This document shows positions 19,812-28,634 of a stretch of 64,000 nucleotides of DNA, piece by piece. A program made the position numbers and the translations under genes. Numbering within the stretch: the first letter of the stretch is position 1; the number at the start of each line of letters is the position of its first letter. The stretch comes from Arthrobacter roseus. GTDB lineage: Bacteria > Actinomycetota > Actinomycetes > Actinomycetales > Micrococcaceae. Below the pieces are notes generated by a model. The model worked only from the letters and a program-made list of their open reading frames with translations. It did not search any database and was not told the origin of the DNA. The stretch spans positions 62,001 through 126,000 of the forward strand of contig NZ_JAFBCU010000001.1 of the NCBI RefSeq assembly GCF_016907875.1, read 5' to 3'.

Positions 19812-20579
19812 GTGATCATCACCGCACTGGCCTTTGGCCTGCTGGTCGGCGGGTTACTCGGGCTCGTCGGTGGGGGCGGATCCATTCTGGCTGTCCCAGC
19901 ACTGGTTTACGGCGTCGGGATGCCGCTGTCCGCGGCGATTCCCAGCTCATTGGTCGTCGTCGGCGCGTCCTCCACCATGGCGGTACTTCCACGCCTACGC
20001 CGCGACGTCGACTGGAAGCTAGCACTGATCATCGGGGTAGTCGGCGGAGCAACCGCCTTCGCCGGGACTGCAGTGAACGCCCTGCTCGATGAGCAGCTGC
20101 TGCTGATTGTCTTCGCGGCGATCATGGTGCTCGCTGGTGTGCGGATGCTGCTGCCCGTCGGTTCCGGGGCCGGTCGCGATATCACCGAGGACGGCACGGT
20201 TCTCTGGCGCCGCCGCTTGCCCAAGGCGGTGGCCACCGGCGTCGTCGTCGGCTTCCTCACCGGGCTGCTCGGCGTCGGGGGTGGATTTCTTATTGTCCCT
20301 GCGCTGGCGCTGATCCTCGGTTTGCCGATGACGACGGCGGTGGGAACGTCGCTGGTCATAGTGGTGATCAATTCAGTGGGTGGGCTCGTCTCGCACCTGG
20401 GGAACCTCGAGGTGGACTGGGCTCTCACCGGGTCTTTCGCTGGTGCTGCCATGGTCGCGGCGTACATCGCCGGACGGATCGGGCGGTCGCTGCCGGAGCA
20501 GGTGCTCAAGCGTGGATTCGCTGGACTCGTCTTCGTGGTCGCCGTCTACGTGGTGATCAGGGTGTTCCTCGACATCTAA
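19812..20579 (+). CDS. TauE/SafE-family sulfite or organosulfur exporter
   Basis: 255 residues, about seven or eight membrane segments, with the duplicated TauE/SafE signature: GGLLGLVGGGGSILAVPALVY in the first half and GLLGVGGGFLIVPALALILG in the second. It starts at GTG six bases after the upstream stop, so it is translationally close to the dioxygenase. In this operon it most likely exports the sulfite or thiosulfate made from sulfide oxidation; this role is inferred from context. Confidence 0.85.
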   Translation: MIITALAFGLLVGGLLGLVGGGGSILAVPALVYGVGMPLSAAIPSSLVVVGASSTMAVLPRLRRDVDWKLALIIGVVGGATAFAGTAVNALLDEQLLLIVFAAIMVLAGVRMLLPVGSGAGRDITEDGTVLWRRRLPKAVATGVVVGFLTGLLGVGGGFLIVPALALILGLPMTTAVGTSLVIVVINSVGGLVSHLGNLEVDWALTGSFAGAAMVAAYIAGRIGRSLPEQVLKRGFAGLVFVVAVYVVIRVFLDI

Positions 20580-20610
20580 TGTGTAAGTACGCGCTGAACC
20601 CACTGCGGTA

Positions 20611-21238
20611 GGTGTCGGTTTGACGCTGCTCGGCAACGCTTTCGCCGCTCTTGATGCCATTGGTCTGGGTGACGACGTCGCTCCAATTGGGTAGTACGGC
20701 CACCGTTTCATCCGACGGTGGGCCAAGTCTCCGCATTGATGGTGGCATTGAAAACTTCGATCTCGTTGTCGACCGAGGGGTCCTCAGGGAAGTATTTAGT
20801 TCCTGGCATCGTCCAATCGCTGACCTCATTGAGGCCACACCGTGCAGCGCTATTCTCCGCCATGACATCTATGACCTCGCGGACCTGCCCCCAACATTTG
20901 CGACCCGCTGCGGTGTCCTCCTCGGTGACGCTGCCCGCGCTATGGCTCCCGACCTCGGGCAAGGCGCGGGCCAAGCCATCGAGGATGCGACGACCCTAAT
21001 CCTGCTGCTCCGTCAGACTCGCGACCATCCCTCGGACCTGGGCGCCGCCCTTAGCCGCTATGACCAGCTACGCCGAGCTCGCATCGAAGCGCTATAGCGC
21101 CGTTCACGCATCGTCGGAATGGTGGGGCAGATCGCCAACCCACTCGCTGCTGGCTTATGTGACTCCGCACTCCGTGCCATGCCCGCCCCTCTGATGACCC
21201 ACGCGATGAAAAGCGTGCAGCACTGGACCACACCGTAG
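20611..21238 (+). pseudogene. Remnant of an FAD-dependent aromatic monooxygenase
   Basis: Three pieces of one family lie in order but cannot be translated together. Frame 20611-20694 gives GVGLTLLGNAFAALDAIGLG, the segment just after the N-terminal FAD-binding fold. From about 20700 a second frame gives FDLVVDRG, then FSSWHRPIADLIEATP and the FAD motif LLGDAARAMAPDLGQGAGQA. That frame stops at 21095-21097, but the same frame continues with RRSRIVGMVGQIANPLA to a stop at 21238. The N-terminal GxGxxG part and the middle are missing. It therefore has a truncation, an internal deletion with a frameshift and a nonsense codon. Confidence 0.75.
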
Positions 21239-21249
21239 GGCGCGGCGAA

Positions 21250-21387
21250 TCTAACCTTTTGGGTCCGGTGTTCTTCGACGAGACGATGACACTGGCCAAG
21301 GCTTTCTGGTTGGCCGTCATTATCGGCGGAGTCGTCTGGCTCAAACTAGCGGACAGCCCAAAAATCCAGAGTAGGAGCGGCCAGTAG
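21250..21387 (+). pseudogene. C-terminal remnant of an SMR-type small multidrug transporter
   Basis: The frame ends with GPVFFDETMTLAKAFWLAVI and IGGVVWLKLADS, which resembles the fourth helix of EmrE/SugE proteins (FFGE..., then IIxGVxxLKL). No start codon with a ribosome site and none of the first three helices are present. It lies directly after the monooxygenase remnant, so both were probably damaged by the same rearrangement. Identity rests on a short stretch. Confidence 0.45.
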
Positions 21388-21471
21388 CGGCCACGGTAGT
21401 TGCGGCTACTGGTGCGGACTTCGCCGACGGTCAATAGCTGCGTTGCCGCCTGGTGTCTTTGCCGCCCGGCA

Positions 21472-21539
21472 CAGAAACGTGGCGCAGGTCCAACTGCGTG
21501 GTGCCGAAACCACGTCCCTGCACCTCCGCCACGTTTCTA
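21472..21539. repeat. Dispersed palindromic repeat, copy 2 (full)
   Basis: Same design as copy 1: CAGAAACGTGGCGCAGGT at the left, CGTGGT-CCGAA-ACCACG inside, and ACCTCCGCCACGTTTCT at the right. The last base is A instead of G. On the minus strand the repeat end reads TAGAAACG, and this TAG is the stop codon of the YkvA gene, so the repeat now defines that gene's end. Confidence 0.85.
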
Positions 21540-21953
21540 TTGGGCAGCGGTGGTTCCCGCCAACTTTTTAATGAGGTCCAGCCCCTGCGCGGTGCCGGGC
21601 CAGTGCCGCTCAAGCGCGCTGGCGCCTGCGTGTCGGACGACGGAGCGCAGCACTAAGGCGACTATGACGACGTCGTCGGCATAACCGATGACGGGCAGGA
21701 AGTCTGGCACCAGATCAATAGGAGATGCCAGGTACACGAGCAGGAGTACCAGGCGGATCCGCACTCCTGCGGGAATCGATGAGTCACCAGCCAACCGTTT
21801 GATGAGTCGCAGCAGGTCAGGCAGCAGCCGGAGCGCGTCCTTCATACTGACTGTTTCCGGATGCTTCCGCGCATACGCCCAGAGCAGGATCAGGAGGATC
21901 GCGTACAGAAGCACGAGCCCGCCAAGGACCGCGAGGAGCATGTCCCACCACAT
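21537..21953 (-). CDS. YkvA-like DUF1232 membrane protein
   Basis: 138 residues. An N-terminal membrane helix (LLAVLGGLVLLYAILLILLW) is followed by the DUF1232 core, LVYLASPIDLVPDFLPVIGY then ADDVVIVALVL. DUF1232 proteins are small membrane-associated proteins of unknown function. ATG 21953 lies two bases after the TAA of the Doc remnant, so the gene probably depends on the antitoxin promoter. A longer frame reaching 22010 overlaps the remnant and is less likely. The stop codon lies inside palindromic repeat copy 2, so the C-terminus may have been altered by its insertion. Confidence 0.8.
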   Translation of the reverse strand: MWWDMLLAVLGGLVLLYAILLILLWAYARKHPETVSMKDALRLLPDLLRLIKRLAGDSSIPAGVRIRLVLLLVYLASPIDLVPDFLPVIGYADDVVIVALVLRSVVRHAGASALERHWPGTAQGLDLIKKLAGTTAAQ

Positions 21954-21955
21954 GC

Positions 21956-22111
21956 TTATCGGGATCCCGCGGCAAGGTAGTGGGCAATGGATCGTGCGCT
22001 CTGTTCCCAAGGAATCCGTGCGCCGGATTCCAAGAGGACCGCAGCTTTTTCTTCTAGCGCGGGATATGCGATGACGCGAAGCGCATCATCGAGTGTCAGA
22101 TATTGAGTCAC
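21956..22111 (-). pseudogene. Doc/Fic-family toxin remnant (internal deletion)
   Basis: A 51-codon frame starts at GTG 22111, overlapping the antitoxin stop by GTGA, the usual layout of an antitoxin-toxin pair. It begins TQYLTLDDALRVIA, as Doc toxins do, then jumps directly to YPALEEKAAVLLES, which in intact Doc lies roughly 50 residues further on. The catalytic HPFxDGNKR motif that should follow is absent; the tail reads IPWEQSARSIAHYL. I read it as an in-frame deletion that removed the middle and a diverged C-terminus, leaving no kinase/AMP-transferase activity. Confidence 0.65.
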
Positions 22112-22314
22112 GCGTCTTCGAGTCGAGTCAGAAGCTCAGCATCATGGGACAAAACAAAATTCAGGCCTTCGCTGATCTCCTGTCTCCTGCCATGAAGCTC
22201 AATGATGAGACGCGCGCCCTGAAGCAACAGGGAATGCTTGGAGGTGTGCTCCGCTGCGGCCACCTTATCCAGTTGACGGTCGAGGTCCAGAGGGAGCCTT
22301 ACATTGATCGCCAT
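22108..22314 (-). CDS. Ribbon-helix-helix-like antitoxin
   Basis: 68 residues. The N-terminus AINVRLPLDLDRQLDKVA has the beta-strand then helix pattern of RHH DNA-binding antitoxins, followed by HTSKHSLLLQGARLIIELH. ATG 22314 gives the usual antitoxin N-terminus; a start five codons upstream is possible. It precedes the Doc remnant with a GTGA overlap. It probably still represses its own promoter but has no active toxin partner here. Confidence 0.65.
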   Translation of the reverse strand: MAINVRLPLDLDRQLDKVAAAEHTSKHSLLLQGARLIIELHGRRQEISEGLNFVLSHDAELLTRLEDA

Positions 22315-22387
22315 GCCCCATGGTACCAATTCAGTACGATGCCGTTACGGGCTTACGCCACACTAGTTGCGGTCGTCGGCTCCCGCA

Positions 22388-22406
22388 CAGAAACGTGGCG
22401 CAGGTG
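22388..22406. repeat. Dispersed palindromic repeat, half copy
   Basis: CAGAAACGTGGCGCAGGTG, identical to the first 19 bp of copy 1, also preceded by the same GCA. The inner arms and right arm are missing; unrelated GC-rich sequence follows. It lies between the divergent antitoxin and ABC-exporter genes. Confidence 0.75.
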
Positions 22407-22464
22407 GCGTTCGACGTCCCCGGGCGTCGCACGAGCACCGATCACAAGTCATCCTCCAGAGCGA

Positions 22465-22492
22465 TTGAATTGTCCGAGCCCCCGCGTAATGT
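22465..22492 (+). promoter_or_regulatory. Candidate promoter of the ABC exporter operon
   Basis: TTGAAT at 22465-22470 and TAATGT at 22487-22492, spaced by 16 bp, upstream of the exporter start at 22584. The match to consensus is moderate. The gene also has AAAAGGA before its ATG. Confidence 0.35.
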
Positions 22493-22583
22493 GGCCTGTG
22501 GCCCGATCCGCCGCAGCCGATCGAGCCACTTCCCTCCGGCGCGACCCAGCGTCCGGTGCGGACCGTGAAAAGGACATTACTGC

Positions 22584-24317
22584 ATGCTTTTGCGCCTCAT
22601 CGTCACCTATTCGAAGCCTTACCGCCCGTGGATCATCGGGGTGCTGATCTTTCAGCTCGCTACCACTATCGCCACCCTGTTCTTACCGAGCTTGAACGCC
22701 CGCATCATCGACGAGGGCGTGACCCAGGGAGACACTGGCCTCATCTGGGACATCGGCGTCCTGATGCTCGGTGTTGCGTTCGCGCAGGTCCTCACGGCGC
22801 TGGCCGCCGTCTACTTCGGCGCCCGCACCGCGATGGCTGTGGGCCGGGATATCCGCCGCGGCGTCTTCCATTCCGTTGCTGGCTTTTCCTCGCGTGAAGT
22901 CAATCAGTTCGGCGCCCCTACCCTGATCACCCGCGGCACCAACGACGTCCAGCAGGTCCAGATGCTGCTGTTGATGGGGCTGAACTTCATGGTGTCGGCA
23001 CCGATCATGTGCGTGGGCGGCATCATCATGGCGCTGCGCGAGGACGCCGGGCTCTCGTGGCTCGTGTGGGTCTCGGTCCCCGTGCTGGTTGTCATCGTTG
23101 GCATCCTCATCCGCTTCCTCATACCGCTGTTCCGTCTCATGCAGGACCGCATCGATGCCATCAACGGCGTGCTGCGCGAGCAGATCATCGGCATCCGTGT
23201 CGTGCGGGCCTTCGTCCGTGAACCTTACGAGACCGAGCGATTTGATACCGCGAATCAGCGCCTGACCGAAGTCGGCGTGAAGGTTGGCCAGCTCTTTGTT
23301 CTGATGTTCCCGCTGATCGGCATGATCCTGCACCTGGCCACCGCCGCTGTGCTGTGGTTCGGCGGCCACCGCGTTGCTGACGGCGAAATGCAGGTTGGAT
23401 CCTTGACCGCCTTCCTGCAGTACCTGCTGCAGATATTGACGGCCGTCATGATGGGCACGTTCATGGCCATGATGATCCCCCGTGCGGCGGTCTGCGCAGA
23501 GCGCATCGACGAGGTCCTGCAGGTCAAGCCCTCACTCGGAGATCCAGAAACCCCCACTGTCGACGCACCTCTGCACGGCACCGTGGAATTCCGAAACGTG
23601 ACTTTCGGGTACCCCGGTGCTGAGGAGCCGGTGCTGAAGAACGTGAGCTTCACAGCCGAGCCGGGCAGGACCACGGCCATCATTGGGTCCACCGGCTCCG
23701 GCAAGACGTCGCTGCTGAACCTCATACCGCGTCTGTACGACGCCGGTTCAGGCCAGGTACTCATCGACGGGATCCCTGTGTCTGGCCTCACCCGGGAGCA
23801 ACTTTCCGAACGCGTCGCCACCGTGCCGCAACGACCTTACCTTTTCTCCGGGACCGTGGCCTCCAACCTGCGTTTCGGCGCAGAGAAGGCCACCGACGAA
23901 GAGCTCTGGGACGCCCTGCGCGTTGCTCAGGCTGAAAATTTTGTCCGGGCAAAGGAGCAAGGCCTCGAGGCCACCATCTCCCAGGGTGGTACCAACGTTT
24001 CGGGCGGTCAGCGCCAGCGACTCTGCATTGCCCGCGCCCTGGCCGCCAAAACCAAGGTGTATCTCTTCGACGACTCGTTTTCCGCCTTGGATGTCACCAC
24101 TGATTCGCGGCTCCGCGCAGCCCTGCACGGCAGAACCCGGGACGCCACCGTGATCATCGTTGCCCAGCGCGTTTCCACCATCACTGATGCAGACCAGATC
24201 CTGGTGCTCGACGACGGCGCGATTGTGGCCCGTGGCACCCACCAGGAGTTACTGGAGTCCTCGCAGACATACCAAGAAATCGTAGAATCCCAGATCAGTG
24301 CGGCGGAGGTGGTCTAG
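22584..24317 (+). CDS. ABC exporter half-transporter, subunit 1 (degenerate Walker B)
   Basis: 577 residues: six-helix membrane domain (about 1-310), then a nucleotide-binding domain with Walker A GSTGSGKTS, Q-loop PQRPYLFSG, signature VSGGQRQR and Walker B VYLFDDSFSALD. The residue after the Walker B Asp is Asp instead of the catalytic Glu. This is the pattern of heterodimeric exporters such as TM287/288 and BmrCD. The partner is encoded immediately downstream with no gap. Together they should export lipids, peptides or drugs across the cell membrane; the cargo is unknown. AAAAGGA lies before ATG 22584. Confidence 0.88.
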   Translation: MLLRLIVTYSKPYRPWIIGVLIFQLATTIATLFLPSLNARIIDEGVTQGDTGLIWDIGVLMLGVAFAQVLTALAAVYFGARTAMAVGRDIRRGVFHSVAGFSSREVNQFGAPTLITRGTNDVQQVQMLLLMGLNFMVSAPIMCVGGIIMALREDAGLSWLVWVSVPVLVVIVGILIRFLIPLFRLMQDRIDAINGVLREQIIGIRVVRAFVREPYETERFDTANQRLTEVGVKVGQLFVLMFPLIGMILHLATAAVLWFGGHRVADGEMQVGSLTAFLQYLLQILTAVMMGTFMAMMIPRAAVCAERIDEVLQVKPSLGDPETPTVDAPLHGTVEFRNVTFGYPGAEEPVLKNVSFTAEPGRTTAIIGSTGSGKTSLLNLIPRLYDAGSGQVLIDGIPVSGLTREQLSERVATVPQRPYLFSGTVASNLRFGAEKATDEELWDALRVAQAENFVRAKEQGLEATISQGGTNVSGGQRQRLCIARALAAKTKVYLFDDSFSALDVTTDSRLRAALHGRTRDATVIIVAQRVSTITDADQILVLDDGAIVARGTHQELLESSQTYQEIVESQISAAEVV

Positions 24318-26417
24318 ATGGAAGAGAACAAGAAGGCACGGCGCACCTGGCGTAAGCCGGGCGAAGCACCGGACGCGACACCGGAGGAAGCAATCGCGCA
24401 AGCAGCCGCCACCGTGGCGCTGGCCACCGCCGTCGAACCGGATGAAGATTTTGCGGATATGTCGATGGATGACGGTTTCGGCGGCCAGCAGTCCATTCGG
24501 AAGCCAAGACAGTTCTGGCCCTCGGCCAAGCGCCTCGTTGGCCTTCTCGCGCCCGAGAAGGCGGGCATCGCCGCCGTACTATTATTCGTTGGCGCCGGAG
24601 TGATACTCACGGTCATCGCTCCGAAAATTCTTGGCCAGGCCATGGACGTCATCTTTTCCGGCGTGGTTGGATCGCAAATGCCAGCCGGGGCCACTAAGGA
24701 GCAAGTAGTTCAGGGGCTGGAGGCTCAGGGACAGGAGAACCTTGCGGATATGGTGGGCCGAATGAACCTGATCCCGGGCCAGGGAATCGATTTCCAGGAA
24801 CTCGGCGTCATTATCCTGATCGTGGTGGCGATGTATTTTGTTGCCAACGTCTTCCTCTGGGCTCAGGGGTTCTTGCTGAACAAGCTGGTCATGCGCGTGG
24901 TCTACAAGCTGCGCAAGGACGTTGAGGACAAGCTCAATCGGCTGCCACTGAACTACTTTGATACCCGGCAGCGCGGCGATCTGCTCTCCCGAGTGACCAA
25001 TGATGTGGACAACATTCAGACGGCTCTCCAGCAGGCGTTTTCGCAGCTGATCCAGTCGGTGCTGACCGTCGTCGGGATCATCATCATGATGTTCATCGTG
25101 TCCTGGCAGCTGGCGCTGATCGCCCTCATTGCGCTGCCGCTCTCGGCCGTCGCCGCGGGGGTAATCGGCAGCAGGGCGCAGGGCCTGTTTGCCGCGCAGT
25201 GGAAAGCAACCGGCTCGCTGAACGGACAGATCGAGGAGTCGTTCTCCGGCCACGACCTGATGAAAGTTTTTGGCCGCGAGGACGAATCAGTGGAGCGTTT
25301 CGATGAGCGGAACGAGGAACTATACAAGGCTTCCTTCGGGGCACAGTTTGTTTCCGGCACGATCTTCCCGGTCATGCAGTTCGTCTCCTACCTCGCGTAC
25401 GTTGGGATCGCGGTCATGGGTGGTCTGCGGGTTGCGTCTGGGCAGATGAGCCTGGGCGATGCCACCGCATTCATTCAGTACTCGCGTGAGTTCACGCAGC
25501 CGCTGGGGCAGATTGCCGGTATGGCCAACCAGGTTCAGTCCGGCGTCGCCTCGGCTGAGCGTACGTTTGAGTTGCTCGATGCTGAAGAGCAGGATCCCGA
25601 GACACCTACCTCGCATCTGGCGGCGCGCACTGAGGGCCACGTTGAGTTCAAAGATGTCTCGTTCTCCTACGACGCCGCGAAGCCGCTGATCGAGGACCTC
25701 TCCTTTGAGGCACACCCCGGTCACACGGTCGCGATTGTTGGGCCTACGGGTGCCGGCAAAACCACGCTGGTGAACCTGGTGATGCGCTTCTACGAGCTCG
25801 ACGGCGGTTCCATCACCCTGGACGGGGTGGACATCACGGCGCTATCGCGTGCCGAGCTACGGTCCAAGGTGGGAATGGTGCTGCAGGACGCATGGTTGTT
25901 CAACGGTTCGATCATGGACAACATCCGTTACGGCCGGCTTGATGCCACGGACGAGGAAGTGTTCGAGGCGGCACAGGCCACCTTCGTGGACCGCTTTGTG
26001 AAGGCGTTGCCGGAGGGCTACGACACCGTGATCGACGACGAAGGCACCAACGTCTCAACCGGCGAGAAGCAGCTGATCACGATTGCGCGCGCCTTCCTGG
26101 CCAACCCGTCACTGCTCATTCTCGACGAAGCCACGTCTTCAGTGGACACGCGCACGGAGGCCCTGGTCCAGCACGCCATGGCGGCGTTGCGCACGGAGCG
26201 GACCAGCTTTGTGATCGCCCACCGGCTCTCCACGATCCGCGACGCCGACACCATCTTGGTCATGGAGGCTGGCCGAATCGTAGAGCAAGGTAACCACGAC
26301 GTCCTGTTAGAGGCCCGCGGCGCGTACTACCGGTTGTACATGTCCCAGTTCGCGGGGCCTGCGGAGGACCCTGATGCCAAGGCGGACGCCGACGCTGAGG
26401 CTGTGCCGGCGTCCTGA
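24318..26417 (+). CDS. ABC exporter half-transporter, subunit 2 (degenerate signature)
   Basis: 699 residues. It has an acidic, Ala-rich cytoplasmic N-terminal extension of about 70 residues before six membrane helices and a nucleotide-binding domain. Walker A GPTGAGKTT, Walker B LLILDEATSSVD with the catalytic Glu, but signature VSTGEKQL in place of LSGGQ. This degenerate signature faces the degenerate Walker B of subunit 1, leaving one canonical ATP site and one inactive one. ATG follows directly on the TAG of the previous gene. The membrane domain includes a long loop around IPGQGIDFQELG, typical of the MdlB-like subunit. Confidence 0.88.
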   Translation: MEENKKARRTWRKPGEAPDATPEEAIAQAAATVALATAVEPDEDFADMSMDDGFGGQQSIRKPRQFWPSAKRLVGLLAPEKAGIAAVLLFVGAGVILTVIAPKILGQAMDVIFSGVVGSQMPAGATKEQVVQGLEAQGQENLADMVGRMNLIPGQGIDFQELGVIILIVVAMYFVANVFLWAQGFLLNKLVMRVVYKLRKDVEDKLNRLPLNYFDTRQRGDLLSRVTNDVDNIQTALQQAFSQLIQSVLTVVGIIIMMFIVSWQLALIALIALPLSAVAAGVIGSRAQGLFAAQWKATGSLNGQIEESFSGHDLMKVFGREDESVERFDERNEELYKASFGAQFVSGTIFPVMQFVSYLAYVGIAVMGGLRVASGQMSLGDATAFIQYSREFTQPLGQIAGMANQVQSGVASAERTFELLDAEEQDPETPTSHLAARTEGHVEFKDVSFSYDAAKPLIEDLSFEAHPGHTVAIVGPTGAGKTTLVNLVMRFYELDGGSITLDGVDITALSRAELRSKVGMVLQDAWLFNGSIMDNIRYGRLDATDEEVFEAAQATFVDRFVKALPEGYDTVIDDEGTNVSTGEKQLITIARAFLANPSLLILDEATSSVDTRTEALVQHAMAALRTERTSFVIAHRLSTIRDADTILVMEAGRIVEQGNHDVLLEARGAYYRLYMSQFAGPAEDPDAKADADAEAVPAS

Positions 26418-26440
26418 TCGGTTCCCGATAACTACACCCG

Positions 26441-26508
26441 CAGAAACGTGGCGGACCTGCAGACGCGTGGTGGCGCAACCGCGTATCTGCAGGTCCGCCA
26501 CGTTTCTG
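26441..26508. repeat. Dispersed palindromic repeat, copy 3 (full, perfect arms)
   Basis: The outer arms are a perfect 23-bp inverted repeat that starts CAGAAACGTGGCGGACCTGC. The inner part is CGCGTGGT-GGCGCA-ACCGCG. The first 13 bases match the other copies, but the next positions differ from copy 1 on both arms together, so pairing is kept. It lies between convergent genes (ABC exporter and BCCT transporter) and could also stop transcription from both sides. Confidence 0.85.
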
Positions 26509-26536
26509 CAGTCCAGCGCGACAGCGGCCCGGGTTC

Positions 26537-28564
26537 CTAGTCAGCTGTCCGCAGGAATTCCACGTGCCGTTCGTAGTGATCCAGGCAGTCGTGGATCAGC
26601 TGGGTGCTGGAGAAGCCCATCACGTCGTAGCCCTGACCACCATCTGACAGATGGACCTCGAGGCGTGCGTATTGGTCTCGGCTTCCGACCATCCGGCCGC
26701 CGTAAGCTGGCACGGGAACGACTTCGAGCTTTACCAGATAAACAAACGGGAACGTCACGGCATCAGTGCTCAAACGGGCCCCAGATCTCTCGCCGTCTTC
26801 TGCCACGAGTTGGGCTGGCACACCCCGCTCGTTGAGCTCATCGGCGACTTCCTGCAGGGCCGGGAACACGACCTCATCGAGATGGCGCTTGGCGTCCGTG
26901 GCGGTAACGAAATTGGTCATCCTGGACAACCTCGTTCTCCAGGTTTCGCGGCCTTCGACCCGTGCCGCGAGAACATGGGCCCTCGTTCCGGTAGTAGTAC
27001 TGACACGCTGGCCTTCAACCTGCAAAGCCTTCCAAAGGCTGATCATCACCAAGATCAAGATAATTGAGAACGGTAGGCCCATGATGATCGTGGCGTACTG
27101 AAGCGTGGTGATCCCACCCACGAGGAGCATGCCGATTGTCAGCAGGCCCGTGGTGGCAGCCCAGATGATGCGTAGCCACGGCGCTGAATCCTCTTGGACG
27201 CTGCGTAGGCGCGAAGTCAGATTGCCCATGACCAGGGCTCCGGAGTCCGCCGACGTGACGTAAAAGAGCAGACCGACGAAGACGGCGACAGCAATGACCA
27301 CCCCGGACAACGGGTACTGCTGCAACAGGTTGAAGAACCCCAGTCCGCTTCCGGAAGCTACCGTGTCGGCGAACTCCTCATCACCGCCGCGAACACGTGC
27401 CAGGGCAGCATTTCCGAAGATTGACACCCACATCACGATGTAGCTGAAGGGAATGATCAAGGTTCCGAGCACGAACTGACGAATCGTCCGTCCACGAGAG
27501 ATGCGAGCCAAGAACATGCCCACAAAGGACGCCCAGGCAACCCACCAGGCCCAGAAGAACAGGGTCCACAGTGACATCCACTCATCGACGTCGCTGAACG
27601 CGAAGGTCTGCATTGTCATGCCGGGGAACATGCTGATGAAATCGCCAACGTTCATGACGATTGCATCCAACAGGAAACGTGTCTGGCCGGTGATCAGTAC
27701 CCAAGCGGCCAACAGCATGGCCAGGATCACGTTGAGTTGGGAAAGGAAACGAATGCCCTTGTCCACGCCAGTGGTGGCCGAGATGGAGGCCATGACCACT
27801 GCGAGCGCCACCAACCCGATTTGCGCAGCCGTACCGATGGCAATGCCGAAGATGATGTTCAATCCGGCGTTGAGTAGCACCACGCCGATTCCCAGGCTGG
27901 TGGCGACCCCGAAGATCGTGCCGAGCACGGTTGCCGTGTCCACTGTGTGACCGAGTAGGCCGTTGATGCGCCGACCGAACAGCGGGTAGAGGGCAGACCG
28001 CACAGCGAGGGGCAGGTTCATCCGATAGGCAAAATACGCGAGTGCCATACCCATCAGCGCGTACATGCCCCAGCCGGTAATTCCGTAGTGGAACAGTGTC
28101 CAGACGGTTCCTTCCCGCGCAGCATCAACGGTTTCGCCTTGGCCAACAGGTGGGTTCAGGTATTGGGAGACCGGTTCGGATACGGAAAAGAACATCAGGT
28201 CGGTGCCGATGCCAGCCGCAAAAAGCATCGAGGCCCAGGCGAACGTGGAGTACTCTGGTCGCGAGTGATCTGGACCAAGCCGCACGTGCCCAAACCGGGA
28301 CAGCCCCAGGTAAATGACGAAGACCAAGATCACGGTGGCCAGCAGAATATAGAACCACCCGAAACTGGTGGAGACAAAAGCGACGAGCTCGCCAATGACC
28401 GCCTCCGCTTGTTCCCGCGCGGTCAGCGTCCAGATGGCTATGGCAAGCACACCGACAATCGATGCGATGAAAACCGGCCAACGGACCGGTGCTGACCCCT
28501 TGAGCGGCTCATCACCTGATGCGTTGTCCGCTTGATCAACGGGTCCCGGATGAAGATCACTCAT
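26537..28564 (-). CDS. betT: BCCT-family choline/betaine transporter
   Basis: 675 residues with twelve predicted helices and the BCCT tryptophan region around SLWTLFFWAWWVAWASFVGM. The ~170-residue hydrophilic C-terminus matches BetT-type regulated choline transporters rather than shorter BetP/OpuD types. It imports choline (or betaine) with protons or sodium under osmotic stress. AGGAG lies 12 bases before ATG 28564. It is divergent from the betaine-aldehyde and choline dehydrogenase genes, which fits choline uptake for glycine betaine synthesis. Confidence 0.88.
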   Translation of the reverse strand: MSDLHPGPVDQADNASGDEPLKGSAPVRWPVFIASIVGVLAIAIWTLTAREQAEAVIGELVAFVSTSFGWFYILLATVILVFVIYLGLSRFGHVRLGPDHSRPEYSTFAWASMLFAAGIGTDLMFFSVSEPVSQYLNPPVGQGETVDAAREGTVWTLFHYGITGWGMYALMGMALAYFAYRMNLPLAVRSALYPLFGRRINGLLGHTVDTATVLGTIFGVATSLGIGVVLLNAGLNIIFGIAIGTAAQIGLVALAVVMASISATTGVDKGIRFLSQLNVILAMLLAAWVLITGQTRFLLDAIVMNVGDFISMFPGMTMQTFAFSDVDEWMSLWTLFFWAWWVAWASFVGMFLARISRGRTIRQFVLGTLIIPFSYIVMWVSIFGNAALARVRGGDEEFADTVASGSGLGFFNLLQQYPLSGVVIAVAVFVGLLFYVTSADSGALVMGNLTSRLRSVQEDSAPWLRIIWAATTGLLTIGMLLVGGITTLQYATIIMGLPFSIILILVMISLWKALQVEGQRVSTTTGTRAHVLAARVEGRETWRTRLSRMTNFVTATDAKRHLDEVVFPALQEVADELNERGVPAQLVAEDGERSGARLSTDAVTFPFVYLVKLEVVPVPAYGGRMVGSRDQYARLEVHLSDGGQGYDVMGFSSTQLIHDCLDHYERHVEFLRTAD

Positions 28565-28619
28565 CAGTTTGTGTGCTCCTGACTGTGGACTATTTTATTA
28601 GAGCTCGTGCACAATCGCT

Positions 28620-28634
28620 CAGAGATAGTCTCTG
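28620..28634. promoter_or_regulatory. Candidate operator between betT and betB
   Basis: CAGAGA-TAG-TCTCTG, a perfect 6-bp inverted repeat with a 3-bp centre, in the 182-bp gap between the divergent betT and betB genes. Its position suits a regulator controlling both. No betI-like gene is adjacent. Confidence 0.4.

Noticed and set aside
22093-22647. 184-codon plus-strand frame across the antitoxin and into the ABC exporter start
   Set aside because: Opposes the RHH antitoxin and contains the half repeat; no family resemblance.
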